Of a DNA stretch of 64,000 nt, positions 44,315 through 52,760 are shown piece after piece (within the stretch, counting starts at the first letter, position 1; the number at the start of each line of letters is the position of its first letter). The position numbers and the translations under genes were made by a program. Source of the DNA: Stigmatella ashevillena (GTDB taxonomy: Bacteria; Myxococcota; Myxococcia; Myxococcales; Myxococcaceae). The notes below the pieces were generated by a model. That model was not told the DNA's origin. It ran no database searches and saw nothing but the letters and a program-made list of their open reading frames with translations. The DNA lies in the NCBI RefSeq assembly GCF_028368975.1, contig NZ_JAQNDM010000002.1, forward strand, positions 2,738,007 through 2,802,006. Reading direction: 5' to 3'.

Positions 44315-44830
44315 TTATCCCCGGAGTCCGTCGAGCAGGAAGGACACCAGGAAATACAGCAAGAAGAGCGCCGCGATGAGCACGAGGAGCACCTTGGTCC
44401 CCGCCTGCATGCCTTCCGGAGGGGCCTCGTAGCGGGCCGCCACCGCCTCCGGCAACCCGAGCATCTCCCCCGCATACCGGGCCGTGCGGAGGAACTGATC
44501 CGCCACCGCCCCGTCTTCTTGAATGGTCACCGAGCGGCCAAGCTGGGGATCGACGAGGCGGACCTCGGCCAGCGCGGCCAGCATGAGCGCCTCGCCCATG
44601 GCTTCACGGATGAGCTCGGTCTTCTCGGAGAGGGGCACGCGGAGTTCCGTGGCGACCCGCAGGCCGTTCTCTCTCAGCTCCCCCAGCTCCACGTCCCCCG
44701 CCTTCAGGCGCCAGACACGCGTTCCATCGGGACGCGCCGTGACGCCCCGCTCCACCAGCAGCGCATCTACCCGGGACCCGTCATACGGCGTCCCAGGAAC
44801 CATTGTCTGAAGGAGCAACTCGTATCTCAC
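44315..44830 (-). CDS. C-tail-anchored protein, not recognised
   Basis: A protein of 171 aa in this reading. The body is soluble (about 1-145) with segments YELLLQTMVPGTPYDGSR and LRVPLSEKTELIREAMGEAL; a single helix at the very end (about 148-168, VLLVLIAALFLLYFLVSFLL) would anchor it to the membrane with the body in the cytosol. No family is recognised. Start is uncertain: GTG 44830 leaves 31 bp before the divergent gene at 44862; upstream ATG or GTG codons up to 44884 would overlap it. Confidence 0.65.
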   Translation of the reverse strand: MRYELLLQTMVPGTPYDGSRVDALLVERGVTARPDGTRVWRLKAGDVELGELRENGLRVATELRVPLSEKTELIREAMGEALMLAALAEVRLVDPQLGRSVTIQEDGAVADQFLRTARYAGEMLGLPEAVAARYEAPPEGMQAGTKVLLVLIAALFLLYFLVSFLLDGLRG

Positions 44831-44861
44831 GCGGGTTGGCAGTATACGCCGCGCCACGACC

Positions 44862-46145
44862 ATGCCCATGAAGCCCGGAGACAAGAGGCCGCGGCCCGCC
44901 CGCCCACCCCACGGCAGGGGAAAACCCCACCGCCCGGAGAAACCGGCGCCCGACCGCGACGTGCCAGAGCGGGGCCCCGATGGGCTGCCCCAGGTCTCGC
45001 TCCTGCGCCGTGGCGTCGAGCGCTGGCAGGCGGGCCCTCCGTGGATCTACCGCGCGGACCTCAACGGCGCCCCCGGGCTGACCCAGGGCGAAGTGGTGCG
45101 CGTCACCGATGGCCGGGGTTGGTTCCTGGGCAAGGCCTTTTACTCGCCCCACTCCAAGATCGCCCTGCGCTGGCTCAGCTACGAAGACATCCCGGTGGAC
45201 GCGGACTTCTTCCGGCAACGGCTCGCCGCGGCGGATGCCCTGCGCCGCCGTGCCCTGCCGGGAGAGAGCACCTACCGGGTGGTCCACGGCGAGGCGGACC
45301 TGATTCCCGGGCTCGTGGTGGACCGGTACGGCGATTACCTCAGTGTGCAGTTCCTCGTTCCGGCCATGGAAGCCCGCAAGGAGCTCATCGCGGATCTGCT
45401 CACCGAGCTGTTCAAGCCCCGGGGCATCGTCAACCGGTCGGATGTCGGGGTGCGCGTGCTGGAGGGGCTGACCCCCGAGAAGGGTCTGCTGCGCGGCGAA
45501 CTGCCCGGGCCTGTCTCCTTCGACGAAGGCCTGGTGCGCATGCGCGCAGATCTGCTGGAGGGCCAGAAGACGGGCGCCTTCCTGGATCAGCGCGAGAACC
45601 ATGTCCTGGCGGCCCAGTACGCCTCGGGCGAGGCGCTCGACTGCTTCTCCTACGTGGGAGGCTTCGCGCTCCAGCTTGCCACGCGGGCCCAGCGCGTCAC
45701 CGCCGTGGAGATCTCCGAAACCGCCGCCGCCCAGCTCCGGGCCAATGCCGCCGCCAACCGCCTGACCAATCTGGACGTCGTGGTCGCCAACGCCTTCGAC
45801 TTCCTGCGCGATGCGGTGGACGAGGGGCGGCGCTTCGACACCATCGTCCTGGATCCACCTTCGTTCGCGAAGAACAAGGACGCGGTGGCCGCCGCGTTGC
45901 GCGGGTACAAGGAGATCAACCTGCGCGCCATGCAGTTGCTCCAGCCCGGCGGCTTCCTCATCTCCGCCAGCTGCACCTACCACGTGGACGAGCAGGCATT
46001 CGAGGACATGCTCGCTTCCGCCGCCGCCGACGCCCGGCGCCGCGTGCAGATCATCGAGCGGCGGGGAGCCAGCAAGGACCACCCGGTAATCCTGAATTTA
46101 CGGGAAACACGGTATTTGAAGTGCTTCGTCCTGCGGGTGCTGTGA
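44862..46145 (+). CDS. rlmI: Class I rRNA methyltransferase, RlmI type (PUA plus Rossmann)
   Basis: A 427-aa enzyme. After a basic Pro-rich tail (1-40), a PUA domain spans about 42-125 (RRGVERWQAGPPWIYRADL, GWFLGKAFYSPHSKIALR). An RNase H-like middle domain leads to the methyltransferase core: GAFLDQRENHV, ALDCFSYVGGFALQLA, and the catalytic VLDPPSFAKNK and ISASCTYHVDE. E. coli RlmI makes m5C1962 in 23S rRNA, so the same product is expected. The basic N-tail is unusual. The start at 44862 is close to the divergent gene, leaving little room for promoters. Confidence 0.88.
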   Translation: MPMKPGDKRPRPARPPHGRGKPHRPEKPAPDRDVPERGPDGLPQVSLLRRGVERWQAGPPWIYRADLNGAPGLTQGEVVRVTDGRGWFLGKAFYSPHSKIALRWLSYEDIPVDADFFRQRLAAADALRRRALPGESTYRVVHGEADLIPGLVVDRYGDYLSVQFLVPAMEARKELIADLLTELFKPRGIVNRSDVGVRVLEGLTPEKGLLRGELPGPVSFDEGLVRMRADLLEGQKTGAFLDQRENHVLAAQYASGEALDCFSYVGGFALQLATRAQRVTAVEISETAAAQLRANAAANRLTNLDVVVANAFDFLRDAVDEGRRFDTIVLDPPSFAKNKDAVAAALRGYKEINLRAMQLLQPGGFLISASCTYHVDEQAFEDMLASAAADARRRVQIIERRGASKDHPVILNLRETRYLKCFVLRVL

Positions 46146-46194
46146 ATCAGTAGGGTTCGACCGCGCCTCCATGTTGTGAGAAAAGAAGAAATGG

Positions 46195-46695
46195 ATGTCA
46201 CCGCGGGATTGGGACGACGAAGACGAGGCCCCTCGGGCCCCTGAAGAACTCTTGGAAGCGCGCGCGCTCCAGGAGTTGCGCGTCCTCTACCGACAGGCAG
46301 ACAGCGCCTATGCGCCCTTCTCGTGTCCGGCCAGCGGTGAGTGCTGCCAACTGGCCCGGACACAACGTCAGCCCTGGCTGTGGTATCCTGAGTGGCGGCT
46401 GTTGACGCACCAGCGTCCGCTGCCGTCTCCCCGGCCAGATGGAGGATGCCCTTATCTGGATGCCACCGGAACACGGTGCACCGCGTATCCGGATCGTCCT
46501 TTCGGCTGCCGGACATTCTTTTGCGAGCGCATCCGCGGCCCCGCTCGCCAACCTGCCGAGGCCGTCGGCACGCTCTTGCGCCGTCTCGAGCGCATCTCCC
46601 TGGCAGTGAGGCCTGCGCAAACCGGTCCTCGTCCCCTGCTGGAATGGCATGCCGACGCCTTCTTGGCCTCTCAACAGGAGAGAACCGAACCGTGA
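46195..46695 (+). CDS. YkgJ-type cysteine-cluster protein
   Basis: A 166-aa protein with the cysteine pattern of the YkgJ (UPF0153/CxxCxxCC) group: FSCPASGECC near the N-terminus, later GGCPYLD, RCTAYPDRPFGCRTFFC. The cluster probably binds zinc or iron-sulfur; function is unassigned. Its TGA overlaps the GTG of the glycerate kinase (GTGA), so the two are coupled. AGAAGAA lies upstream of the ATG. Confidence 0.8.
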   Translation: MSPRDWDDEDEAPRAPEELLEARALQELRVLYRQADSAYAPFSCPASGECCQLARTQRQPWLWYPEWRLLTHQRPLPSPRPDGGCPYLDATGTRCTAYPDRPFGCRTFFCERIRGPARQPAEAVGTLLRRLERISLAVRPAQTGPRPLLEWHADAFLASQQERTEP

Positions 46696-47864
46696 TCCCC
46701 CGCTGGCTGGTCGCTCCGCAGGAATTCAAAGGGACCCTCACCGCCGCCGAGGCCGCCCAGGCCATGAAAGCGGGCATCCGCGAGGCAGCCCCCGAGGTGC
46801 TGTTGGATCTGGCCCCCCTGGCGGACGGAGGACCCGGGACGGTGGACGCCCTGTTGACCGGAACGCCCGGAGAGCGGCGCGTGCTGACCGTGCAGGGGCC
46901 TCTCGGCGAACCCGTGGAAGCCGCCTATGCGCTGTTGGAATCCGGACAGACCGCGGTCATCGAAATGGCCACGGCATCGGGACTGTCCCTGATGGATCCG
47001 GCGAACCTGGATATCCGGCAGGCCTCCACCTATGGCACGGGCGAGCTGATGCGGGCCGCGCTGGACGCGGGCTGCACGCGAATCATCGTGGGGCTGGGCG
47101 GCAGCGCGACCAACGACGCGGGCACCGGAGCGCTCACCGCCCTGGGGTACCGGTTCCTGGATGCGAAGGGCCGCCCGTTACCCCCGGGGGGCGCGGCGTT
47201 GCGGCACCTGGCCCGCGTGGACGTCAGCCACCAGCACCCCCAGCTTGCCGAGGTGGAGTTGCTGGCCGCCACGGACGTCACCGCCCCCCTGCTGGGCCCC
47301 AATGGGGCCTCCCGGCTCTTTGGTCCCCAGAAGGGCGCGGATCCAGACACCGTGGAGGAGTTGGAGGAGGCGCTCCAGCACTTCTCCAAGAACGTCGGGC
47401 AGGAGTTCGTCCGGATCCCCGGCGTCGGCGCCGCGGGCGGACTGGGGTACGGACTCGCGGTGCTTGCCAGCGCCAACATCGTGTCGGGCTACGAGTTGGT
47501 GGCCCAGGCGCTCCACCTCGAGCGGCGCATGGCGGTGGCGGACATGGTGCTCACCGGCGAGGGCCGCTATGACCGGCAGACCGCCTTCGGAAAGGGGCCC
47601 GCGGCCCTGGCCTACTCGGGCCGTGCGCTGGGCAGGCCCGTGGTGCTCTTCGCCGGCTCCGTGCTGCGCGAGAAGGGGCTGGACATGTCGCTGTTCAGCA
47701 CGATCGTCGAGGCCGGTACCCGCTCTCTGAACAAGGCCGCCGCGACCCAGGCCCTCCAGGCGGCCGCGGCCCAGTGGGCCGCCACCGCCCGGCACATCAA
47801 GCCCTACGACGCACGCGAAACGATCCACGCGGACGAGGACTCGGCCAGTTCCTGGACGTCCTAG
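46692..47864 (+). CDS. glxK: Glycerate 2-kinase (GK-I type)
   Basis: A 390-aa glycerate kinase of the GlxK/GarK fold, phosphorylating glycerate with ATP. Motifs: APQEFKGTLTAAEAAQAM, LADGGPGTVDALL, GLGGSATNDAGTGAL, and LTGEGRYDRQTAFGKGP. The start overlaps the YkgJ stop (GTG 46692); a longer reading would run through that gene. C-terminal acidic tail is an addition. It converges on the cysteine hydrolase gene with 26 bp between. Confidence 0.92.
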   Translation: MIPRWLVAPQEFKGTLTAAEAAQAMKAGIREAAPEVLLDLAPLADGGPGTVDALLTGTPGERRVLTVQGPLGEPVEAAYALLESGQTAVIEMATASGLSLMDPANLDIRQASTYGTGELMRAALDAGCTRIIVGLGGSATNDAGTGALTALGYRFLDAKGRPLPPGGAALRHLARVDVSHQHPQLAEVELLAATDVTAPLLGPNGASRLFGPQKGADPDTVEELEEALQHFSKNVGQEFVRIPGVGAAGGLGYGLAVLASANIVSGYELVAQALHLERRMAVADMVLTGEGRYDRQTAFGKGPAALAYSGRALGRPVVLFAGSVLREKGLDMSLFSTIVEAGTRSLNKAAATQALQAAAAQWAATARHIKPYDARETIHADEDSASSWTS

Positions 47865-47890
47865 GCGGGCCGGGCACCCTCCTTCCCGGC

Positions 47891-48862
47891 TCAGGGTTCG
47901 AGAACATCCTGTGTCCGCACCACCCGCATCCCCGCCTCGCGCAGGGTGCGAAGGGCCGCGTCCGCCACGCGCGGGAAGTCGAGCGCGGGGGGCAGGGGTT
48001 CCAGCGGGGGCGCGGGCACGGGGCTCATCGCATCCTCCAGGATGAAGATGCGCCCCATTTTCGAGCGGTCCGTGCGCTCGATGTGCTGGCGCAGGTCCAT
48101 CAGCGTGGACAGCACGCAGTGGGATTTGGCCTGCCCGAACACGTACACACGATCGAAGGACATGAGGTGCTCGAACAGGCGCGTGTTGAACTCGCCCACC
48201 TTCTGTCCCCGCACCTCGGTCACCTCGGGCGCCAGCACGGAGTAGTTCTCCGTCAGGGGGTGCTCCCCCTTCAGCTCGAACCAGGTGGGCGTATCCCGAG
48301 CAATGGCGTGGAAGAGACTGGCCTCGTACACCGCAGGAACGAGCGCATGGCTCAAGCCGCCGAGCAGCGCGTGGTAGGGCCAGACAGTGAGCACATACCG
48401 GCCGCTGGCCTCCAGCCGCTCGCAGTAGGCCAGGCTCTCCTCCGGGGAGCGCGTGGGGCGCCAGCGGCCCGCGCGCACATCCCCGGCGGTGATGACCGAC
48501 AGGGGCGCGGGCGGCCGGCCCTCGGCGTCCTGCCACCAGGAGGGGTGGAAGATCTGGAAGGCCCGGTGGGTGTCGAGCGAGAAAACGAGCTCCGTCAGCC
48601 GGTCCAACCCGCCATAGAGCCAGCGCAACGCCCGCTGGGTGTCCTCCACGGCGCCTGGGACGAAGAGGCTCGCTCCCGGGGTGCAGAAGGCCACCTGCAC
48701 ATCGATGCCAAAGGCGGCGATGCGCACGGAGTCCTCGCGCGCGGGGCGGATGCGGTGCTCGGCGGCATAGCGCCGGGCTTCCTCGGCGACCGTGGCCCCG
48801 CGCTCCAGGTAGAGCTGGCCCGCGAGGGAATCCTCGTGAAAGCGAGGCAGGGGCAGTGGCAT
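47891..48862 (-). CDS. Isochorismatase-family cysteine hydrolase (nicotinamidase-like)
   Basis: A 323-aa protein with the isochorismatase/nicotinamidase fold. The Asp of the catalytic triad lies in FGIDVQVAFC and the nucleophilic Cys in VFGQAKSHCVLST; the Lys may be in the middle, near FELKGEHPL. It is much longer than a typical nicotinamidase (about 200 aa), with extra N-terminal (about 1-45) and internal segments. Directly upstream (14 bp) is nicotinate phosphoribosyltransferase on the same strand, so conversion of nicotinamide to nicotinate is the most likely role in NAD salvage. Related family hydrolases acting on other amides remain possible. Confidence 0.8.
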   Translation of the reverse strand: MPLPLPRFHEDSLAGQLYLERGATVAEEARRYAAEHRIRPAREDSVRIAAFGIDVQVAFCTPGASLFVPGAVEDTQRALRWLYGGLDRLTELVFSLDTHRAFQIFHPSWWQDAEGRPPAPLSVITAGDVRAGRWRPTRSPEESLAYCERLEASGRYVLTVWPYHALLGGLSHALVPAVYEASLFHAIARDTPTWFELKGEHPLTENYSVLAPEVTEVRGQKVGEFNTRLFEHLMSFDRVYVFGQAKSHCVLSTLMDLRQHIERTDRSKMGRIFILEDAMSPVPAPPLEPLPPALDFPRVADAALRTLREAGMRVVRTQDVLEP

Positions 48863-48876
48863 GGCGTTCTCCGCGT

Positions 48877-50322
48877 CTACCGGGCCTGGGGAAAGTACCG
48901 GCGGCGCAGCCCATCGATGAGGGCCTGCGTGGCGGGGGTGCAACCCACCCGGGCATCCTTGGCCGAGGCGGCCTCCGAGGCCACGAGCGAGGGGGCCTCG
49001 GGAGCGCTGTCGGTGAGGAGAAAGTACCCCTCGGGCACCGGCTCGCCCTCCTGTCCGATGAGCCCGACGGGGCCCGAGCCGTGCCGACGGCGGAAGAGCA
49101 CCGGCATCCCCGGAATGCTCTGCTTGCCCTCGGCCAGCTCGTTGCCGAACTTCATCGTCGGCTGAGGGCCCGTCTGCGACAGCTTGAAGATGGCCGCCAC
49201 CCGGTCCCGCGAGAAGGCACTGCCCATGGTGCGCGAGACGATGTGGCCGCCGAAACCATAGAACTGCTCCGAGGGCTCCCAACCCACTTGGCGCCGCAGC
49301 TCCTCGAACTCACGCGTCGCCTGAGCGTCCAGGCCGTCCTCGATGATGAGCACCGGATGGATGCCCAGATCCCGCGCCTGCGTCACCGCGTAGAGGTACT
49401 GGAGCTTCTTGTTGCCCGAGTCGAAGCGGATGGAGTCCTTCGCGCTTTGATCCTCTCGGATGAGGCGGAAGGCGGCGGGCAGGCCGGAGATCAGCGTGTC
49501 ATAGGTGTCCAGCAGGTAGCTGGAACGCTGCGGCCTGCGCTCGCGAATGGCCCGGAAGGCGGCCTCGTCCGCGCCGTAGCGCTGGACGTGCTCGTGCCCC
49601 ATCGTCCCCACGGGGATCAACCCCAACTTGCGGGCCCCTTCCACGTTGCTGGTGCGCATCACGCCCGCGTCCTTGCAGGCGCGCAGGGCCAGCTCGTGCT
49701 GCTCCAGACAGGTGGCGGCGCGCAGGCCCACCTCGAAGATGCGGCTGGGGTCCTCGACGACGTCCACCAGCTCTCGCACCTGGGCCAGCACGCGCTGGTA
49801 ATACCCCTCGGCATCCACGCGGATGGGCACGCCCTTGACGCCCACCGCGTCCAGCGTTTCCAAAGCGATGCGCCGCTGCTCCTCGCAGGTGACGACCGCC
49901 AGCTCTCTTGCCAGCACCTCCCGGTCCATGAGGGCCTGCGTGGCCACCTGGATGCGGAAGTTGAGCTGAATGAGCAACGGCTCCACCCAGGAGACCAGGG
50001 CCGAGCTGCCCGTGAGCGAGAGCACCGGCTCCTTCGCGTAGAAGAGCGCCCCGCGCGGGATGGCATGGACGACGAGCCGCTCCTTGCGCTGGATGGCCGC
50101 CTTGAAGCCGACGCCCATCTCGTAATCGTTGCGCGACAGGAAGTCGTAGTCCTCGGGCTTCGGCTCGGGCAGGAAGCTCCGGACAAAGGCGGCCACATCC
50201 AGGGGCATCACCTGCAGCCCCCCCTTGCGATGCGTGTAGTAGAATGTCTCCTGGCGCAAGGGCCAACCGGCCTCCGCCATGCTGAACTTGTAGCCGTCCG
50301 TCGCGAGCAGCGAGGTCGCCAT
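48877..50322 (-). CDS. pncB: Nicotinate phosphoribosyltransferase
   Basis: A 481-aa enzyme joining nicotinate to PRPP to yield NaMN in the Preiss-Handler salvage route. Motifs: LLATDGYKFSMAEAGW, TGSSALVSWVEPLLIQLNF, GVMRTSNVEGARKLGLIPVGTMGHEH, and SYLLDTYDTL, RFDSGNKKLQ. ATG 50322 is preceded by AGGAGG (11 bases upstream). The nicotinamidase-like gene follows after 14 bp. The product is longer than E. coli PncB (about 400 aa) and matches the bacterial long form. Confidence 0.93.
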   Translation of the reverse strand: MATSLLATDGYKFSMAEAGWPLRQETFYYTHRKGGLQVMPLDVAAFVRSFLPEPKPEDYDFLSRNDYEMGVGFKAAIQRKERLVVHAIPRGALFYAKEPVLSLTGSSALVSWVEPLLIQLNFRIQVATQALMDREVLARELAVVTCEEQRRIALETLDAVGVKGVPIRVDAEGYYQRVLAQVRELVDVVEDPSRIFEVGLRAATCLEQHELALRACKDAGVMRTSNVEGARKLGLIPVGTMGHEHVQRYGADEAAFRAIRERRPQRSSYLLDTYDTLISGLPAAFRLIREDQSAKDSIRFDSGNKKLQYLYAVTQARDLGIHPVLIIEDGLDAQATREFEELRRQVGWEPSEQFYGFGGHIVSRTMGSAFSRDRVAAIFKLSQTGPQPTMKFGNELAEGKQSIPGMPVLFRRRHGSGPVGLIGQEGEPVPEGYFLLTDSAPEAPSLVASEAASAKDARVGCTPATQALIDGLRRRYFPQAR

Positions 50323-50404
50323 CGATGTGTCTGCCTCCTGACGATTCAGCGTATCAGGGGGCGACCCAATGAGTACGACATGACGCCCGGATTTCTGTGA
50401 AACA

Positions 50405-50426
50405 GCCGGGCGCTTCGCCCCCCGGC
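50405..50426 (-). terminator. Hairpin terminator after the chitinase gene
   Basis: On the minus strand GCCGGG pairs with CCCGGC around GGGCGAAGCG, followed by TGTTTC. It starts about 20 bp after the chitinase stop at 50448 and would also insulate pncB downstream. Confidence 0.6.
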
Positions 50427-50447
50427 CGCTTTGCATCGTCCAGGAGG

Positions 50448-52439
50448 CTACGGGTTCAGCGCCGTCTTCATCGCCGCGACCAGGGAGCCTTGGGCATCAT
50501 CGCTGCTCAAGTCCCAGAACATGGCGCCCCCCAACTGCTGGTCGCGGATGTACTGCCCCTTCACGCCGACCGAGACAGGATCGTCGTAGCTCACCCAGAG
50601 CCCCGTGGCGGAATTGTAGAGATAGGGCACCTGGGCCTCTGGATGGCGGCGCTTTACCCCCAAGGGCTCCAAGACATTCTTGATGTGGTAGTAGTCGAAC
50701 ATGCCCGAGTTGCCGGCGACGTCCCAGTTGCCCCGGGCGGGGCCTGAAGTGGATTGGTAGAGCCCATCGCCCAGGGGGCCTGCCTGGGTGCTCTGCCAAC
50801 CCCGGCCGTAGAGAGGAATTCCCAACACCAGCTTGCCCGGAGGGACACCCGCAGCCAGATGCCCCTGAAGGGCCTCGTGGGTGCTGTCGCGCCGGGATTT
50901 CGCCGGGTTGGCCGTCTGATTGTAGAGCGCCGCGTGGAAATTCGTCGTGGGGTCCCACCCCCCGTGCATGTCGTACGTCATCACGGTGATGAAATCGAGA
51001 TACGTGGGAATGACGTTGAGCTGAATCTTCGAAAACACGTCCTCGGAGGATCCCGAGGCGATGGTCAACAACAGCCCGGGACGGACGGCATCGAGCTGAC
51101 GGCGGAACTCGGCCAGCATCTCGGTGAAGTTCACCGTGTCCTCGGGGCGCCCCTGCTGGCCGCCCCAGTTCACCGCGGGAAACTCCCAGTCCACGTCAAT
51201 GCCATCGAAGAGGCCCGCCGCCAGCCCGGCCCCCACGGGCAGGTTTCCCCGGATGTAGAGATCAATGCAGGACTGGACGAAGATCTGCCGCTTCGCGGCC
51301 GTGCTGACCGCGTCGGAGAAGCCCGTCGACCAGTCCGCCCCGCCCAAGGAAATCAACACCTTCAGGTGCGGATACTTCGCCTTGAGCTTCTTGAGCTGGT
51401 TGAAGTTCCCCCGAAGCGGCTGACCGGAATCGGCCACACCATCCACACTCATCGCCGCGGTGTGCGTCCACGTGTAATCCGCCTCGGGGTTCCCCGCGGA
51501 GATGTCACACCGGCCATTGGCCACCCGCCCAAAGGCATAATTGAGGTGGGTGAGCTTCGCGGCCGTTCCACTCGTGTCCAAGTTCTTCGCATAGAACTGC
51601 CTTTGATAGAGCCCCCAGCTGACGAAATAGCCCACCATGTGCTTGGGCGTCGCCAGCGGATCCGTGCTCACGGTGAGCGGAGCACTGGCGGTGGAGCGGT
51701 TGCCCACGGCGTCCCGCGCCTTCACGGTAAAGACATAGGCCGTGCCTGGCTGGAGCCCGCCCACACTCACCTGGGTGCCCGAGGGGGTGGCGGCGGCGGT
51801 GCTGGCGCCATTCTGAAACACCTCGTAGCCGGTGACGCCTACATTGTCGGAGGCGGCCTGCCACGTCAGCTCGACGCTCTGCGCCGTCTTGCTCACCACG
51901 CTCAAGCCCTGCACCACCGAGGGCGGCTGTATGTCGGAAGGAGGCTGGGGCGGTGGGGGGCTGCCCGAGCCCGGCGTGCCATTGAGCGTGTAATTGAACG
52001 GAGTACCGGCCGTGCCCGCGTGGTGGCCACAGAAGGAAAAGGAGGCCGTCCCCCCCACGGGCACCGGGCCATTCCACCCCTGGTCCTTGACCGTCTGGAC
52101 CTGTCCCTGGGCGGACCACTGCCCATTGTACAGGGACGTGATGCCCATTCCCGAGGGGAGCTGGAACGTCACCGTCCATTGGGAAAGCGCCGCCCCAGTG
52201 GTATTGGTAAAGCGAAGCTGCGCGCAGTAGCCCGTGGACCAGACCGAGGTCGTCTGGAACGTGAAAACACCACCGGTCAATTCCTGGGCGTGCATAGAAA
52301 AAGCCCCAGGGGTCTCCTCAAGGGAGACATCCTCCGAGCACGCAGGCCCTGAACCGAGCCCCAAAACCAATAGCAGCAATGGGAGAAAAGCAGCTCGAAA
52401 GAGCTGCCGCTCCGGCAAAGACAGGACCATGGAGGCCAT
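50448..52439 (-). CDS. Secreted GH18 chitinase with CBM2 and FN3 domains
   Basis: A 663-aa exported enzyme. A signal peptide (about 1-33; ends near GPACS, possibly a lipobox) precedes a cellulose/chitin-binding CBM2-type module (about 45-155, SVWSTGYCAQLRFTNTTG), a Pro-rich linker, an FN3 module (about 170-260, VELTWQAASDNVGVTGYE) and a GH18 catalytic domain (about 265-660). GH18 signatures are KVLISLGGADWS and DGIDVDWEFP with the catalytic Glu, plus MTYDMHGGWD. It would break chitin outside the cell, in keeping with a predatory or scavenging life. Start chosen at ATG 52439; ATG 52430 is also possible. Confidence 0.93.
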   Translation of the reverse strand: MASMVLSLPERQLFRAAFLPLLLLVLGLGSGPACSEDVSLEETPGAFSMHAQELTGGVFTFQTTSVWSTGYCAQLRFTNTTGAALSQWTVTFQLPSGMGITSLYNGQWSAQGQVQTVKDQGWNGPVPVGGTASFSFCGHHAGTAGTPFNYTLNGTPGSGSPPPPQPPSDIQPPSVVQGLSVVSKTAQSVELTWQAASDNVGVTGYEVFQNGASTAAATPSGTQVSVGGLQPGTAYVFTVKARDAVGNRSTASAPLTVSTDPLATPKHMVGYFVSWGLYQRQFYAKNLDTSGTAAKLTHLNYAFGRVANGRCDISAGNPEADYTWTHTAAMSVDGVADSGQPLRGNFNQLKKLKAKYPHLKVLISLGGADWSTGFSDAVSTAAKRQIFVQSCIDLYIRGNLPVGAGLAAGLFDGIDVDWEFPAVNWGGQQGRPEDTVNFTEMLAEFRRQLDAVRPGLLLTIASGSSEDVFSKIQLNVIPTYLDFITVMTYDMHGGWDPTTNFHAALYNQTANPAKSRRDSTHEALQGHLAAGVPPGKLVLGIPLYGRGWQSTQAGPLGDGLYQSTSGPARGNWDVAGNSGMFDYYHIKNVLEPLGVKRRHPEAQVPYLYNSATGLWVSYDDPVSVGVKGQYIRDQQLGGAMFWDLSSDDAQGSLVAAMKTALNP

Positions 52440-52760
52440 CCTTGAAAGGCCCTGCCCAGACAAGGGACAGAGCGCCTATTCCAGAATGGCCCAAAAGACA
52501 AAACCCTGCCACCCAGATTCGCCCGGAAAGTGACAATTCCCCTGTTTCACTACCTTGACGCCGGGAGTGTCTTCACTCCGAGTAAAGCCCACAGAGGGAA
52601 TGAACCCACCCGGGACGACAAGTCCGCCTTGACTTGGCTTGAATTCACAGCAAGGAGACAAGGGGCAGGTCCCTCCGATGCTGTATCAGGAAGCACAACG
52701 GCGGGTGAGCGAATTCTCCGCCCTACCCGCCGCGTCCCTTTCAAGCCCACCTGGGGCTGA
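52440..52760. other. 321-bp intergenic region between chitinase and the peptide operon
   Basis: No credible gene. It should hold the chitinase promoter and the end of the peptide operon transcript. A small inverted repeat AGCCC/GGGCT (52744-52758) just after the HTTM stop may be a weak terminator, but no T run follows. Confidence 0.55.

Noticed and set aside
46392-46691. A 100-residue N-terminal extension of glycerate kinase
   Set aside because: This stretch is an alternate frame of the YkgJ-type gene; the GTG at 46692 overlaps its stop and gives the proper N-terminus.
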